DNA of 64,000 nucleotides from Globodera rostochiensis (GCA_018350325.1 JAEVLN010000005.1:1684142-1748141), one strand, 5' to 3'. Counted from the first letter of the stretch, positions 10,593 to 22,293 are shown. A program made the numbers and translations. Notes: generated from the sequence alone by a model not told the origin.

Positions 10593-12752
10593 TCATTCCG
10601 TTTCACAGTTTTTCAATTGCATTTTTCCGATCAGATTCATATGATCAATTGCTTTTTGTTGCTCATTTATCACTTTCTTCAGCAATCGCTTCAACTCCCT
10701 AAATGTTTCTCTTGCTTTCAACCAATCGTTTTTCAAAAATTTCATGAAATTTATTATTTTAACGCTGCGCAAAATATTTAAAAACTTTCCGAAAAGTAGT
10801 GAATTGAAAATGCGCAGTTTTTTCGACTTTCTGACGGATTTCAGTTCTTCAATATGACATAAGCCGTCGATGTAATCCAAAATTCCCTGGGCGGTCAATC
10901 GCTTTTTTCTTTCAAAGTGCAGCAAATTCTAAAAATTTAATTGAAAATAAACAAATTATAAATAATCATTTATTTATAAATATTATTTACCGTAACCAAA
11001 AGTGCCGTTTCCGGAAATTTGCGCCAAAGTTGCAAAACTGCGTAAATTGCGTCGCTGTTCTGTCCAACCCAATTGCGGCATTTGGTGTACAAAATTTGCG
11101 TTTCTTTGGTTGTTCCCGGATTATTTCCGAATCGATTGCGTGTAAATCCCAGGTACAAATTGCCAATGTTCCGAAGCATTGCATTTCGTTCTGCCTAAAG
11201 GTGTGTAAAAAGTAATAAATTTATTTTTTATTTTGATTTTTGTTGCGCTATCCGAAACAGACGACTTTTATCGCATAATCAAAGTGTGAAATTGTAATTA
11301 AATTGGTTGATCAAATTAAAGACCAAAACCATGTGAATGGATGAATCAATTTAAATGCTTCGGTCTTTCCAAATAGTGCCGAAGCCGGAAGCCTGTGCCA
11401 AGCTTATTTGACCGGTCCTCAAGTTCAGTTCAGGCTCTACCTTAAACACTTAAGGGCCAACCTCTTGCATTGGTTCCTCTCCGCGTGCAGCGCGCAATTG
11501 ATGAATGAGAATTTCAAAGACAATCATTCCCACTGACCAAATGTCGAATTTTGGGGAAATCTGTAAAATGCCGGAAGTGAATAATGTTGACTCAATTAAT
11601 CAATCTATAAACATTTATTAATTAGAATTCTGGTGGATCAGGTCACCAACAATTGGTTATTATCCCTCAAAACACCTGTCTACTCTGCACGTCGTAGTAC
11701 TCGGGCGCGGTGTATTCGGGAGTGAATGCGTGCACACCGACCACAACACTTTCATTGGGGTTGGACGACGAAATGTATTGGGCTCCTTCAAAATCGATCA
11801 GTTTCAGCACCGTTCGGCCGTTGTCCAACACGTACAAATAATTCCGTGGGTTTACGTCCATGTGAACTGCAACTGAAACGCATTGATTAAATTATTTTGG
11901 AATCCAAATATATAAGAGGGGTAGTTGGACACAATCTTTGAGCCGGTTACAGTCCTGCTGATTTATACAAATTCAAAAGACGGAATGAAATGTGGTTGCT
12001 TTCTTATTTTACTATTTATATAAATTAATTTATTTAAATAAAAGCGAACTTTTATGAAATTCGACTAGCGGCTGAGAGAATTTGCGTATGGCGCCGGCAT
12101 CGGTGCCGGCACTGCCCATCAAGTCTCTGTCACTCTGGTAATGAACGGCCGACCGCCAGTACAATCGCTCAGCGAATGACTCGTCGCCCAACTCCATAAT
12201 TAGCGCGCCCTCGCCATAAGGCGTTGTGTAGCCGCTTAACATTTATATTTACACATTAAACGGTGGAATAAAATTGAGCCGAACGAATAAATTAAATTAA
12301 ATTAAAATTAATAAAAAATTTGACATACGCGTCAATCATTTCGATTAAATGCATTCGCTCTTCTTTTGGTAGGTTTTGTTGAATTCGTTCCATTATTCTG
12401 TGAGATTTTACGAATAAATTGCCGTCCCCCGCTTCTCTGCCGCTCATAAATTTAACTGCAACGCAATTAACCAATCCGTTTGGCGCAGTGAAATAGCCAA
12501 CCGATACCTTTTTTAATTTTTGTAATATTTAAATAAATTAAAAATATTTTTAAATTAATTCGTTAATAGCACTTTTTTATGATCAATTGGTTCGCTTATT
12601 TTGATTTGCAAAGGTTCGGCGCCACTTTTGTAAGATTTGTAGAGAAGTGCGATTTGAAGGGATTCGATCGGATACTTTCCACACTTTTTGACATTATTTG
12701 CGTGAAATGTTTGTGAAACAAAAAATAATAAAAACAATTTCAAAAAAAGCAT
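10593..12752 (-). CDS. Protein kinase-like protein with N-terminal signal peptide
   Basis: A kinase-fold protein that begins with a signal peptide (MLFLKLFLLFFVSQTFHA, ATG at 12752) and no transmembrane helix, so a secreted or lumenal product is predicted. Exons join in consistent phase. N-lobe: VSVGYFTAPNG in place of a glycine loop and NCVAVKFM with the ATP-binding Lys (about 12470). C-lobe: AVHMDVNPRNYLYV (catalytic loop; HRD is HMD, catalytic Asp and Asn kept, about 11865), LKLIDFEGAQ (DFG is DFE, about 11795), FTPEYTAPEYYD (APE motif, about 11700), KFDIWSVGMIVFEILIHQL (about 11540), then LQLWRKFPETALLVTNLLHF..KKRLTAQGILDY (about 10900-11020), the C-terminal helices. It ends with a basic helical tail (LKNDWLKARETFRELKRLLK). 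DFE and the odd glycine loop leave activity open. It resembles no standard receptor kinase; an effector role is only a possibility. Confidence 0.75.
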
Positions 12753-14346
12753 TTCTAAACAAAAACAATTAAATTATAAGGAAATAAGTAAGTCTTATAC
12801 ATACTATAGCTGGAAGAAATGAATTTATCGCAATTGAAATCAGTCACTCTCACCAACCAACCGCCACATACCATTCATTATTCATTTAATGATGTCATAA
12901 TCAATAAAAAATAAATATTCGATTTATTAAATCTGTTTATAATATGTATCTAATCACCCAAATTTGCTTTTGCTTAAAAGTGATAAAGTCAAACGAAAAT
13001 ACGAAAGAAAAAGCTTTTGGGTAATTTGGAGTCTGGGCGGCCAGAGGGTGGCCTGCCACCTGTAAAGCCCAAAATCAGGAATATTGTTTTGGCATGTAAA
13101 TACAATTTAATTGCCAAAACTTTTTTTGGTATTTTTCAGCGACTAATTGGCCCAACAACTCAAAATTACCCCCAAAAACTTTTTGAAAGGCGAAAATTTT
13201 CTCCAAAAATACTGCAAATATTTCCTAAATTTTGGACTCTTCTGTACAAATTTCCAAATTAAAAATCAGCAAGGAAAAGCCTGACAAATTAGCTTATATG
13301 GCCAGCCTGGTCTGGGCGGATATGATCCATCCATATTCACGCAAATTTGCTTTTGTTTTACAATTAAAATATCAATAAATTTTTAAAACTATGCTTTCTT
13401 ACGTAGTGATTTGATTGGTTGCAGGGTGACCCCAAAACTTTATTTTTTGTATTTCTTGACAAGGCATCCAAGTGTTCGGCATCGCAAAAATCCCTGTTTT
13501 TGTTAAGAAATTGTGTTAAATTTCGATAATTTTGCCGATTTTCGATTTTCAAAAATGCATTTTGAATTTTCGATTCCGATTTGTTAAGAGATTTGCAACC
13601 AAAAAATATAACAAATCATTTTTTGAAGCTTTTTAAGAATTCCGTCGGCGCCGATAGGCGCCGACAGGAAAATTTTTTGAAGATTTTTTCGATATTTGCT
13701 AAGAAAATTGGCCATTTTCGCTTAAAAATTTCAAATTTTTGAAAAATCAGGAGAAAATCAGGAAAACTCACAAAAATCAGGCAAAATCAGACAACAATGG
13801 AAAATCAGGAAAAAATCAGGAAAACACCCAAAAATAGGAAAAACCTGACAAATCAGGTACTCTGGTCACCCTGATTGGTTGGCTTTTTATTTAATCAATA
13901 CATCGGAGGAAAGAAGCAGTTTAAACCTGATCAACTTATAGCTTTATGTTTGTGGGGCATTGGCCACTTTTAGTGAGTTGATTAATTGATCGATTTGTTT
14001 TGGGATTGAGATTTACTGCCTGATTTGTGCCACCAATCTAATCGATAGATCATTTGGTCCATCCGATCGTTTCCGATCAGAGACTCCGCAGAGACTGGGT
14101 CAAATGTGCAGCAGAAAATGTGTCCGTCCTCAAGGGAAAAGGGCACATTGCCTCGGGCGTAATGTTTCCGAATTGCTTTTTAGCCTAATTAAATATTTAT
14201 TTTTAAGTGAATTATATATGCATAAAAAGTATTTTATAATTAATGTGTGCATTTTCGAAAGTATGTTCAAAATCAATTGTATAAAAATTATTTGATTGAT
14301 TTATTTAAAAGTTTTAATTTAAAAACAAAAATTTTTTACTCGTCAA
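12753..14346. other. Divergent intergenic region with one MITE
   Basis: Lies between the start of the kinase-like gene (-) and the start of the four-helix membrane protein (+), so it should hold both promoters. No coding frame is supported. The hAT-like MITE at 13422-13873 occupies the middle; the rest is AT-rich. Confidence 0.5.
13422..13873. mobile_element. hAT-like MITE with perfect 8-bp target duplication
   Basis: Starts CAGGGTGACC and ends GGTCACCCTG, a perfect 10-bp terminal inverted repeat of the CAGNG type. It is flanked on both sides by ATTGGTTG (13414-13421 and 13874-13881), an exact 8-bp target-site duplication as made by hAT transposases. It is 452 bp, with no coding capacity; the inside holds many AAAATCAGG repeats and GCGCCGATAGGCGCCGAC, which recurs in the element at 19484 and inverted near 21290. 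Confidence 0.85.
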
Positions 14347-16863
14347 ATGGCCGCTCCCGCGCCGTTTCGTGCCGATTCAAACAGTCAACAATACACGCCC
14401 TCACTATCAGTTCCGAGCCCAATTTATTACAGAGACACTTTTGGCTTACAACAACAACAGATGGAAGAAGCAGAGGGTGAAGAAGACACAAAAATTGGTA
14501 AAATTATTTTATTAAACACATTTAAGCTAAATAAATAATAGAATTAGTTGTTGCGCGCAATATGACCATTAAAATTTATAAGAATTTATTTTTTATTTTT
14601 TAGAACAAATTCTTCCCCAACAAAATCAACCATTAAAATTTAAGAAGAATTTATTTTTTATTTTTTAGAATCAAATTCTTCCCCAACAAAATCAACCATT
14701 AAAATTTATAAGAATTTATTTTTTATTTTTTAGAATCAAATTCTTCCCCAACAAAATCAACCATTAAAATTTATAAGAATTTATTTTTTATTTTTTAGAA
14801 TCAAAATCTTCCCCAACAAAATCAACCATTAAAATTTATAAGAATTTATTTTTTATTTTTTAGAATCAAAATCTTCCCCAACAAAATCAACCATTAAAAT
14901 TTATAAGAATTTATTTTTTATTTTTTAGAATCAAAATCTTCCCCAACAAAATCAACCATTAAAATTTATAAGAATTTATTTTTTATTTTTTAGAATCAAA
15001 TTCTTCCCCAACAAAATCAACCATTAAAATTTATAAGAATTTATTTTTTATTTTTTAGAATAAATTATTCCCCAACAAAATCATTTAGTCGGAAATGCCG
15101 GCCATTCTTTCGCCGATCGGCCATCGCTCATTTACCCTCCGCCGTTGTATTATCGCGACACTTTTGGCCTGGAACCGCTGGCGGAGGACGAAAACAATTT
15201 ACACGCGGAGGAGCGAATTTCCGTTGGATCGGACGAAACGGCCACCACAAAATCGACCGGTCAAACTTTAATTTAAAAAAACCTAACCGTAAATAAATTC
15301 AAATGACAATTTGTAAGCTTTTTTATTATTATGAAAAGCTAACAATTCAAATATAATAAAAAACGTTTCGCAGTTCGGCACACAATTCGAATTTTCCACC
15401 CCGAACCATCGGTGCCAGGCCCCACACTGAACCGGCTGCTTTTGATCGGCCAACGTCGCAAACAATCCGGCTTTTCCGGTGTAATTAGCCAACAACAACA
15501 GCAGCAGCAGCAACAACATCCGGGCCATGACGGGACAGGACATGAAAGTCTGCAGCAGTCCGACATCAGCCACTCGATGCAGGTAAATGATTTGAGTTTC
15601 GAACAGACTTCAGTTTAAAAATTTTCCAAACTTAAATAATACAATCCTTGATTGAACTTGTTGAGTTTTTCCATCTAACAGTTTTCGGGCACGGTTTCAA
15701 CACGTTCATTGTTCAGCACCAAAAAGTAACCGAAAAGAGTATTAAACCCGGTCAGATAATGGCCAAGCAAATATATTTAATAATTCTTTTAATTCATCAA
15801 TAATTTGCATTTTGTCCGACAGATTGAGGAGCAGCTCAGCACCAACCAAATTCTGCTCGTCCACCTTCGGCCTCTGCAGTGGCTGTTCGCCGTCGGGTTC
15901 GGCACAGCTCTTCAGCTGCTGATATTTTCTGTCGTTTGTTTGTTCTTCGACGGCAATTGGCTCGGCTCAGTTGTTAGTGTGCTGCTGCTGCTCCATTCTG
16001 TGCTGGTACTGCTCCATCTTCGCCTGATCAGAATCCGACCAATGCTGGTCCATCAATCTTTGAGCATTAAATTAAAATATCAAATAAGCTAAACATTTTT
16101 TTTTGCTGAAACGCTCAAAAAAGTCTTCAATTTCAACATTATTTGTGCCATTTTCAGACGATTTGCATTGTTTTGTCCGGCACAACTTTCGTTCTTTCCC
16201 TATTTTTATTTATTTGTATTGCTTATTTAATTCATATGGAGGACGTGCGAATTCGAAACGCCGAATTCGACATTACTAACCCGCAAGCGGAACTTGAACG
16301 GTCCAATCAAATTGTGCAGAATGCAAGGCATTCATTCTTCGCCATTATACAAATTGTCTTTCCAATATTTAGGCTAGCAATGTACTCTCTGCTGCTTATT
16401 TACGCTCCAATTTATGGTGAAATTCGCTATTTCGTTTAATTGAATAATAATTTCAAAAACATTTAGCAATTTGTGCTTTTGCCATGTTCTTTCTGCTCCT
16501 CAAAAACTATGCGGCGAATGGGGCGGGTCGAAGCCACAAAGGCTTCTTTCTGACAAGTCCGTCCTCCGGCCATCAGGCATCAATTTCCGTATTTAATATT
16601 CCATTAATTTGTTTTTAATTGCGACAAATTCCCTTCAGAGAGTTCTCGTCCCGATCAAATTGCACCAGGTGAACAATTTTGACGTTTAACAGCGACAACA
16701 GCAGCAACATCAACAACAACAACAGCGTGAGGACGATCAACAACGGGGCAAGGAAGCGAAGGGGCGGAAAAAGCGCACCAATCGACGCAGACGGCACGAC
16801 GACCACCGACCGGACCACTCACCAGACAATCGACGGCCATATGGGACGTGGCGTCAGAATTAA
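14347..16863 (+). CDS. Four-helix membrane protein with duplicated YYRDTFGL motif, unknown function
   Basis: Eight phase-consistent exons: 14347-14497, 15089-15259, 15374-15582, 15823-16047, 16158-16416, 16467-16588, 16639-16668, 16693-16863. The N-terminal cytosolic part carries PSPIYYRDTFGLQ in exon 1 and PPPLYYRDTFGLE in exon 2, then a Q9 run. Four hydrophobic helices follow: WLFAVGFGTALQLLIFSVVC, SVVSVLLLLHSVLVLLHL, TICIVLSGTTFVLSLFLF and a pair-forming FFAIIQIVFPIFRLAMYSLL with AICAFAMFFLLL. The tail is Gln/Arg-rich (GRKKRTNRRRRHDDHRP). A tetraspan fold such as a nematode-specific tetraspanin-like protein is possible, but I see no CCG motif or other family signature. The last intron would be only 24 nt; without it the protein ends at NNFDV (stop about 16687). 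Intron 1 is filled by a tandem array. Confidence 0.7.
14565..15068 (+). repeat. Tandem array, about 8 copies of a 66-bp unit, inside an intron
   Basis: Units begin near 14565, 14629, 14695, 14760, 14826, 14891, 14957 and 15023. Each contains ATTTATTTTTTATTTTTTAG followed by AATCAAATTCTTCCCCAAC, so every unit has a polypyrimidine tract plus AG that mimics a 3' splice site. No GT occurs in the unit, so the units cannot be exons. The true acceptor (CATTTAG, 15088) lies just after the last copy. Confidence 0.9.
16669..16692 (+). other. Candidate 24-nt intron
   Basis: CAG|GTGAAC ... TTTAACAG|CGA joins two open frames in phase 0. Read through, it gives VNNFDV and a stop. It is far shorter than ordinary nematode introns (about 40 nt and up), so it is either an exceptional micro-intron or the real end of the gene. 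Confidence 0.35.
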
Positions 16864-17211
16864 ATTTGAATTACATCAATTTAATGTTGTATCGGTATTT
16901 TTCGGTGATTACCGAAAAAACCTATTTGCCTAACACTAATTGACATTGCTTTTATTGATCGTTTCTTATGTATGCTAATGCCCACCCCGCCCTGTGATTT
17001 CGCGTTTATGAGACCATCTTTCATTGCAACCATTTCAAATATCGAAGGCTATTTTTGGAGAATTAAAGGGAATGACGGCATCAGCGATCCAACCTCAGTG
17101 CCCTTAGGGCAATTGGATAAAAAAGCAAAAGCTCGAATTGACAAACGAAGCAAAGAAGACTTGGAGTGTATAAAGAACCTTCCAATTTCATGTTTAAATG
17201 GACTGATTCAT
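16864..17211 (+). other. Spacer with an unsupported ORF
   Basis: A plus-strand open frame from ATG 16972 or 16978 to 17259 overlaps the annexin 3' end on the other strand. It contains ISNIEGYFWRIKGNDG and a Lys-rich stretch but no recognisable domain and no splice support. It may be chance or a small antisense gene. Confidence 0.25.
16886..16937. mobile_element. MITE fragment (relative of the 23467 element)
   Basis: TATCGGTATTTTTCGGT, then ACCGAAAAAACC, then CTAACACTA resembles the interior and right end of the TAGTGTTCGGC element at 23467-23645. The left inverted repeat is not recognisable. Confidence 0.45.
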
Positions 17212-19055
17212 TCAATTCCCCTCGGTCAACGTCAACAGCCCATCCTTATAAGCGCCTGAACAGTCCCCGCCGATGGCCTTCTCCAGTGTGGTGTCGAAGA
17301 GTTTCACGTACTGCTCCTTCAATTCATAAAATTTCAGTGTTCATCACCCACCCACCGCCTTTTGCTTGTCCCTCACTTTGATTTCGTACAAATCGCATTC
17401 GGCCCGCGTGACGATCAGTCGGATCAAATCCGAGTCTCTGGTGCCGAACCCTTTGGTCGTGTTTTGTAACAATTTAGCGAAGAAGGCGGGTCTGTTGCGG
17501 ACACATTCGACCACCGCCAAGAAGCTGAGAACGTAATTCGAAATTCGTAAATTCGAATTAAACCGCCGCCCTCCCACAAAACCAACCCTTCCCGATGGTC
17601 TCCGCTGAATTTTTTTTGGATTGCTTGTTCGATGGAGTGGCCGCTGATCTTCTGGTACTCATTAAAGATCAAAAGTAACTGAATAAAAGACACCCAGAAA
17701 TGAAATTGCCCCAAGAACTTTTAAGGTCTTTTCCAATTTGGTGTCCAATCCTAATTTATGATCCAAAATGAATTAGACTAAATAATTTAATGGCAAACAA
17801 TGCTGGGGGTAATTTAAAAGCACTCGTAACTGATTGGACACAAAATTCAAAGGACCTTAAATCCTGATGACCTGGCTAAAATTCTCAGTGGCCAGCACTT
17901 TGTTGAACAAAGCATCGTTCACTCCCTTTTTGCTTTCGCCCTCTTTGAACAGAATTCGGGCCGCCTTAGAAAATAAATGCAGGCTGACCCAAAAAGGTAA
18001 TTTGTGAGGGCACATTTCGCCCCGAATTTGAAGAACGGACTTTTCCACTAACAACCACCACAAATGTAGTGTTCGGCCGGCAATCGCTTCGATAAAGTTA
18101 TCGTATCGTGCCGAACACTATTAGCCACAAATTCTGATGCCGTCCGTCTCTTGCCTGTCTGCCCCTCCTCTCACCGGTGTACGGTAAATTGGGTGGGCCT
18201 CGGATTTCCGGTTCCCCCGCCGGCACTCCTCCCACCTGATTTGCCTTCAACGCGTCGGTGTTGGCACTTTCATCACGCGATTCATTGCACAGTGAGACCA
18301 GCAAATGTTGGAATGGGCCGCTGGTGTCTCCGACGATGTCCTTCTCCAGCGGATGTCCGTACAGATGCTCGTACGCTCTCTTCAATTCGCCAATTTGTCG
18401 GTTGCTGTGGGTGACCAGAATCTCAATCAGCAACGATCTGTGGGGGGGGGGGCAAAGTATTGGTCGAATTCGCGCATTTGTAAAGCCCACTCTTTGGTGC
18501 CCAGTCCGGCCATCGCCTTGTGCATTTGCTGTGCGTCGTATACCTCCGGCAATTCTAATAAAGCCAAACTTAAACGAAAATTAATTGATTTGATTGATTG
18601 ATTTGTTTGTTATGCCTTGGCAATTCCTTCGCCCACCCACTCACATCAATTCTTCAAAATCGCCGGAGAGGGCTTTTTTGACTTTCAGACTCAAACTCTC
18701 CCCAAATGCCGTCTTGAACTTGCCGGCCACTTCTTGACGCTTCAAAAAGCAAAAGTTTTGTAATAAAAAAGTAAAAAATCGATTTTTCCAACCTGCTCGT
18801 TTGAAATTGTACACAATACTTGGATAATTTGTTCCTTAATAAATTCAATTTGTGCTTATTTAAGAAAGAATTTTTGCCTTATTGCGTAAATCGAGATAGG
18901 TAATATAATCGTTTTAATTATTCATCGATTAGCAAGCGCACCTTGTTCTTCTCCTCTAAAGCTTTTTGCAATAATTCGGCACTTTTTTGCGAATTGAAAT
19001 TGGCATTATGACGAATGGTCGGAAGTCCGTGAATGTTTTTTGAGGAGTTTGACAT
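17212..19055 (-). CDS. nex: Annexin
   Basis: Ca2+-dependent phospholipid-binding protein, four annexin repeats in order. Exon 1 (19055-18942) encodes [28 protein letters not shown]; repeat 1 runs from [14 protein letters not shown] to [20 protein letters not shown] (about 18660-18835). Repeat 2: [20 protein letters not shown] with [20 protein letters not shown] and HLLVSLCN (the GxGT-(38)-E/D calcium site, 18260-18545). Repeat 3: [20 protein letters not shown] (about 17960; atypical, GxGT lost). Repeat 4: [19 protein letters not shown] (about 17450), ending [19 protein letters not shown] and a TGA at 17212-17214. All junctions are in phase. There is no signal peptide, so a cytosolic protein is expected, although secreted annexins occur among cyst-nematode effectors. 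A 54-bp MITE sits in the repeat 2/3 intron. The exact paralogue number is not decidable. Confidence 0.92.
18067..18120. mobile_element. 54-bp MITE in an annexin intron
   Basis: Begins TAGTGTTCGGC and ends GCCGAACACTA, the same ends as the 23467-23645 element. CCACAAAT occurs on both sides (18058-18065 and 18125-18132), separated from the ends by 1 and 4 bases, so the target duplication is imprecise. Internal deletion derivative. Confidence 0.7.
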
Positions 19056-19483
19056 TTTGAAGAGGAAAATCGGTGGAATTACAACAAATAAATTTATGTA
19101 TAAAAGAAGAATAAGACGAGCGACGGTGCAAATGATGGGGGGGGGGGAGATGAGTAATCGTTGAAGGAAAGGAAAGACACAAAACGGAAAAATAGAGAAT
19201 CTTTAAATTGCAGAGAAAATGGGGGGGGGGGGGAATAATGAAAAGAATGTTTAACAACAAATAAATGAAAGAAAATGGAATTGGATGTTAGGGGATTGCT
19301 GTGAGAGAAGAAAAACAAGCCCATCAAAATGGAATTTAGTCTATGAAAGGTTATTTTTTAGCCCGCAGCCGCCGAATCCTTTTTCTATGCCGGCTGAGTA
19401 ATTTTGAAAAAGCTGACAATTTATTATGGCACTTATAAATTAGGCTCTTTAGGCTTAGGCCAAAGCCACAGCTCGGTATATCC

Positions 19484-19838
19484 CAGGGTGCATAACTAAA
19501 ATTTTTCAAAATCAGTACATTCGACTCAAAATATCAGGATTTTAGGGTCAATAATCTTTTTCTCAAGAATTCGGGATTGGAAATTGCAGCTTTTCACAAA
19601 CATTGCCGATTTTCGTTTTTTCAAAAATGCAATTTTTTTTTTGCGAATTCTGCTTTAGTAGGGGGGGAGGGTCGGCGGTGCCGATAGGCGCCGACGGGAA
19701 AATTTTTGAATTTTCGACGCAATTTGTTAAGAAAATTGGTCCAAAAATACGAATTATCCTGAAAAAAAATCAGTACGCCGAGCTGAAGCTTCTTAAAATC
19801 AGTACATTTCTGATAAATAAGTACAGTTACGCGCCCTG
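19484..19838. mobile_element. hAT-like MITE with 7/8 target duplication
   Basis: Ends CAGGGTGCATAACT and, inverted, CAGGGCGCGTAACT. Flanks are GTATATCC (19476-19483) and GTTTATCC (19839-19846), an 8-bp duplication with one change. The inside has GTGCCGATAGGCGCCGAC, shared with the 13422 element. 355 bp, non-coding. Confidence 0.8.
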
Positions 19839-21109
19839 GTTTATCCTCTCCGACACGGCATGCTTCGCCAGCTCACCGGGAAGAGAGTCAGACGGGGTTT
19901 CGGTGGTTGTACATTCAGCATTTGACATCTACAAGATCCAATAATTTGTTTGATAAAATTGTCAGTTATCGAAAATAGACTTGTCGGCATTTTGTTCGAA
20001 TCCGGGTTCGGTGTTCGGAATTAACCACGATATACAACCACCATGGTTGCTGGTTTGGCAACAGATAGTAAAAGAAGCAGGTTGATGGTTATTTAACCAG
20101 AGATCATGGTTAAAATGCAACCTTGACCCGACCCATGGTTGCAAATATTTTAAAATTTTGTCGAAAATTCAAAAAAAAAAAGATAAAAATACCAAATAAA
20201 CTTTATTAAATAGAAGAAAGTCTTCTTTACAAAGCCATATAAAATTTCATGTCGAATTTTAAGTATAAATATTTTTAATTTTATTTTGAAAATAGACTTA
20301 AATTCTGATAAAACCGATTCAAAACCCGCTTTAAATTCTCAATTTTTATTTTCCATTGATGAATTCGTGATCAGTGCATCAAATAACCCATTTGCAGACA
20401 ATTTTTAGGAAAAAAATTTTTTCAAAAATTTTAACCAAAAGGGCACCGGTTTTTGGCCAACTTAATTAGCTAGTTCGAATAATTATCACAAATAGTAATG
20501 GCAATTTGCTCAGGTATTTCTTTATCATATGCTAAAATTAATACAATTATAATTAGAGAGCGGACTTACAGTGGTGTGCAAAAGTAAATATGCAAAATGG
20601 ATTTTTTTGTTAAAACAACAAGAGCAATCGTTCCAAAGTCCCCTCATAAAAATTCCTCCATGCCCAAGTTGGTCAATAATTGTAAAAGTAAATGTGCAAA
20701 ATTTAAGACCAGATTTATTTTATTCCAGAATGTGTTAAAAAATCTGAAAAAATTCATGCTAATGTAACTTTTGATGCTAATCAAAAAAGCTAATTGGGCC
20801 GAGTTGATCAGACACTTCCATAATAGAGATCCGAAGACCACAAAATACACTGAAAATTGGGGTAAATTTGAGAAAAAAATGCCCGAGGGCTTAGAAAAAT
20901 TTTCTGCAAAAATCCATTTTGAGAGAACCAAAAAAAAAAAAAGAATTATATTGACTAAAAAGGCGCTCTAATTCTAAAATTTTTTAAAATGAATGCTATT
21001 TCCGGGCTTCTCTTGTCAAACCCTATTAGCAAAAAAAAACATGTAAAAATTTGAAAATCCGCTCTCTAATTATGATGATAAAATATTTTAATTTAGATTT
21101 ATGTTAGCT

Positions 21110-21420
21110 ACGCCTCATGGAAAATGCCATAATTTTGGATTGCCATATTTCCAAACTTGCCATATTTTAGACTTAGTGAAAATTCTCATTTTTTGGGGGA
21201 AAAAAAGATTCCCGAAAAATAGTGCTTCTTGATTATGTCAATTTGGGTTGCAAATCTTTAACAAATGAGTCAAAAATTCAAAATTTTCTCGGCGGCGCCT
21301 ATCGGCACCGTCAACCCCCCCCCCCCCCAAAAAAATGGTTGTTTTTTTTTTTAAATTCCTTAAGAAAAATTGTCATAAAAATGCCATATTTTTGAGCTGG
21401 TTGCCATATTTTGGCCCTGT
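21110..21420. mobile_element. Decayed MITE copy
   Basis: Contains the inverted core GGCGCCTATCGGCACCG of the 13422/19484 family beside a C run (21316-21327), and ends near GGCCCTG. Matching terminal repeats and a target duplication could not be found, so boundaries are approximate. Confidence 0.4.
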
Positions 21421-21871
21421 TAATGTTATAAAAATGCCAATTTTTCGAAGGTGATCTGAGAGCCTTGACTAAGCTAATAAATCATCCATTAAAATAAAAT
21501 TATTTTGATGATCTTATTGATAAAAGAATGTTTTTGGAAAGGGAATACATTTTTTTACAGCAATAAAAACATTTTTATCAAGCAGAGTTTAAGCTTTCAA
21601 TTATTGTTTGCAAACATTTTGGTTATTATGAAACTTTGTTAGCTCTTTGGTCCATAACAAAACTTTGCAATAAATAATAATGCTGGTGGTTATTTAACCT
21701 TGTAGTAAAAGAACATAAGTTCGGGGTTAAATGACGGTGGTTGATGGTTGCTCCCTCCGTTATTTGACCACCTTCTTTTACTACGGCCCCCCGGCCTTCC
21801 TGAAACTGATCGGAAACAACCAAAAAGTAATCCAGCTACGGCATCTTGGCATTTTGTTTGTTTGGTCTTTA

Positions 21872-22293
21872 TTATTCATTAACGCAGGATTTATGACAGC
21901 TTTGCATTTGCAACAGTATGGGCATAAATCCCCCAATCTTTGTGCAAGTCAAATAGCTCCCCGCCGCCATTCCCGACTTCTCCAACCCGCCCGCTCGAGA
22001 TCGACAACAAAATTTGCGAAAACTTTTGAACAGCTGCTCGTCCCTCCACTCCAATTGTGTAATATCCCCTTCAAGCTGATTTAAATCAATCAGTCTTCTG
22101 CTTCTCCTGCATCCGCTGATCGGACGCCCCAAATCATATTCGTGAAGTGATCAACCTTCGGACACGGGGGGGGGAGGGGTCCACTCACTCTCAAAGCCAA
22201 TCTGCTTAAATCAACACTTCCTCCGTCCGTTTTGCTTTTATAATTTATCATTTTCCGTTCAAATTTCACACTGAAAACAAACATTGGCGGCAT
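21872..22293 (-). CDS. Small hypothetical protein
   Basis: Unrecognised. ATG at 22293; exon 1 encodes MPPMFVFSVKFERKMINYKS and ends LSRLALR at a strong GTGAGT donor (about 22190). The acceptor TTTAAATCAG (about 22070) continues in phase with LEGDITQLEWRDEQLFKSFR and CCRSRAGGLEKSGMAAGSYL, ending SCHKSCVNE and a TAA at 21872. About 115 residues, several Cys. An alternative acceptor (CCGAAG) would give a 56-residue protein. Low confidence. Confidence 0.35.

Larger units (their letters stand above)
19056..21871. other. Transposon-rich spacer without genes
   Basis: About 2.8 kb. It holds G runs (19138-19147, 19220-19231), a TTAGGCTTAGGC motif (19449) that recurs at about 30320, the MITE at 19484-19838, a related decayed copy at about 21110-21420 (inverted GGCGCCTATCGGCACCG at 21294), and two stretches sharing GGTTATTTAACC (20090 and 21690). 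No ORF here has domain or splice support. Confidence 0.5.

Noticed and set aside
15283..15573. Minus-strand secreted peptide with a poly-Leu leader
   Set aside because: It is the antisense of the poly-Gln exon of the four-helix protein, whose exons join in phase across this region.
20020..21790. Pair of related elements sharing GGTTATTTAACC
   Set aside because: Two loci share short words, but no terminal repeats or target duplications could be matched, so no element was called.
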